From: Nocardioidaceae bacterium
Lineage (GTDB): Bacteria > Actinomycetota > Actinomycetes > Propionibacteriales > Nocardioidaceae
DNA length: 12,528 nt
Assembly: GCA_013698435.1 (NCBI GenBank)
Contig: JACCVA010000063.1
Coordinates: 1-12,528, forward strand
Direction of reading: 5' to 3'
The position numbers and the translations under genes are program-made. The notes beneath the pieces were generated by a model, which saw only the letters and a list, made by a program, of their open reading frames with translations, made no database searches and was not told the DNA's origin. Below are positions 11,629-12,528 of the stretch, piece after piece. Within the stretch, counting starts at the first letter, position 1. Each line of letters begins with the position of its first letter.

Positions 11629-12528
11629 ATGGGGTCGCGGGGCACGCCCGGTGTGATGGCAGCGATGTCGCTGCTGAGCCTGCTCGTCGGCTGCACCTCG
11701 AGTCCCGAGCCGGCAGCAGGGAGTCGGCGGCCGGCGACCAGCCAGCCGGCCACTTCGACCTCCCCGCACGTGCCGCCTGGTGAGACGACGGAACCGCCGA
11801 CCTATACCCAGCCGCTGGTGCTGGCCGTGCACCGTTCCCGCGGCGACCTCGACGTCAGCGAGCGGCTGGCCCGGAGCATTGCCAAGGGTGCGCCGACGAG
11901 CTGGGCGCAGCTGGCTGCGGGCCCAGGTCGGGCCGACGTACGCCGAGGCGCCGGCTCGCTCCGTGCGGCGACCCGCGATTCCGCGGTGATCGCGGTGGTG
12001 ACCGCCTCGCGTGTGACGCCCCTGGTCTCGACGGTTTCAGTCGACGGAGTCGACCCGCTGCGCTCGCCGGAGGCCTACCCGCTGACCACCTCGACCCCGA
12101 ACGAGCCCGCACCTCCTGCGGAGGTGACCGTCGTCGGCGACATCATGATGGGCCGTGACGTCGGTGACGTGCTCGCCGCGCATGGTGACCTGGGAGCCCC
12201 GCTGCGTCCGCTGCGACGCCGGTTGGCGCGCGCCGACCTCACCATCGGGAACCTCGAGTCGACGCTCAGCTCCGACGGCGTCCCGCAACAAGACGACTCC
12301 TTCGCCGCCGACCCCGACGTCCTGCACGCGCTCGAAGACACCGGCTTCGACGTGCTGTCGCTCGCCAACAACCACACGGGCGACTTCGGCGAGCGCGCCT
12401 TCCGCCAGACCTTGCGCCGCGTCGACACCAGCACGATCGAGCGGGTCGGCGCCGGCCTCGACCGCCAGGGTGCCTGGCGGCCCGTGGTCGTGAGCCGCGC
12501 CGGGGTGAGGTTCGGCCTGGTGGCATTC
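11629..12528 (+). CDS. CapA-like metallophosphatase lipoprotein (5' part)
   Basis: This frame is open for 300 codons and runs off the window end, so the C-terminus is missing. The N-terminus has a signal peptide with hydrophobic core MSLLSLLV and lipobox L-V-G-C22, so it is predicted to be a lipid-anchored surface protein. A Ser/Thr/Pro-rich linker covers about 23-60. Residues about 61-150 form a separate domain I cannot name. The CapA/PgsA (poly-gamma-glutamate capsule synthesis, metallophosphatase-fold) domain begins at about 165 with GDIMMGRD (170-177), NLESTLS (208-214) and LANNHTGDFG (245-254), giving the conserved metal-site Asp, Asn-Leu-Glu and Asn-Asn-His. In this family the link to capsule polyglutamate is often only by homology. 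The ATG at 11629 is chosen for the -10 spacing; ATGs at 11656 and 11665 are alternatives. Confidence 0.87.
   Translation, partial: MGSRGTPGVMAAMSLLSLLVGCTSSPEPAAGSRRPATSQPATSTSPHVPPGETTEPPTYTQPLVLAVHRSRGDLDVSERLARSIAKGAPTSWAQLAAGPGRADVRRGAGSLRAATRDSAVIAVVTASRVTPLVSTVSVDGVDPLRSPEAYPLTTSTPNEPAPPAEVTVVGDIMMGRDVGDVLAAHGDLGAPLRPLRRRLARADLTIGNLESTLSSDGVPQQDDSFAADPDVLHALEDTGFDVLSLANNHTGDFGERAFRQTLRRVDTSTIERVGAGLDRQGAWRPVVVSRAGVRFGLVAF

Noticed and set aside
11362..11832. Minus-strand frame containing WRRWRDLNPREGL
   Set aside because: Same antisense-tRNA artefact, here over tRNA-Ser(GCU).
1..12528. CRISPR arrays, insertion sequences, phage or toxin-antitoxin/defence genes
   Set aside because: No repeated spacer-like units, terminal inverted repeats, transposase/integrase motifs or defence domains were seen on either strand.

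Overview
The window is a high-GC chromosomal segment from an actinobacterium. GC-ending codons dominate, several genes start with GTG, neighbouring genes are coupled by 4-bp GTGA/ATGA overlaps, and a bacterial proteasome activator (Bpa), a SigK/RskA pair and a DUF6457-MobA pair are present. Gene content and order look most like Nocardioides or a relative in the Nocardioidaceae/Propionibacteriales. That placement is from memory of the families and no search was run. There is no integrase, transposase, phage gene, CRISPR array or defence cassette; this is ordinary chromosome.

Layout. (1) 1-2087, minus strand: a DUF4446 membrane-anchored protein preceded by a fused PAP2 phosphatase/diacylglycerol-kinase-like lipid enzyme. 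(2) 2231-4281, plus strand: serS and a HAD-family hydrolase overlapping by 4 bp. A 143-bp divergent promoter region separates serS from the lipid enzyme. Two adjacent hairpins at 4333-4370 close off this pair against the convergent rskA. (3) 4364-5718, minus strand: the ECF sigma factor SigK and its membrane anti-sigma factor RskA, coupled by ATGA. (4) 5719-6288: the only gene-poor stretch. It holds a terminator-like hairpin, the decayed C-terminus of a fasciclin-domain protein (the classic SigK target family), a possible remnant signal peptide, and a SigK-like promoter placed exactly for leaderless translation of that remnant. (5) 6289-7833, minus strand: a PIG3-type quinone oxidoreductase and Bpa in an apparent operon. 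(6) 7899-8707, minus strand: mobA and a DUF6457 gene coupled by ATGA. (7) 8739-10603, plus strand: a nitrilase-superfamily amidase and a polytopic membrane protein coupled by GTGA, followed by a large palindromic hairpin. (8) 10742-11523: tRNA-Ser(UGA) and tRNA-Ser(GCU) flanking a small membrane protein gene. (9) 11629 to the window end: the 5' part of a CapA-like lipoprotein gene.

Functional links visible here are seryl-tRNA synthetase with two serine tRNAs, SigK with RskA and a fossil of its likely target, and MobA with its small partner. The most interesting points are the fasciclin fossil with its SigK-type promoter, and the repeated placement of a TANNNT -10 element 5-7 nt before start codons, which suggests frequent leaderless translation. 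I did not find a convincing previously undescribed multi-gene system.
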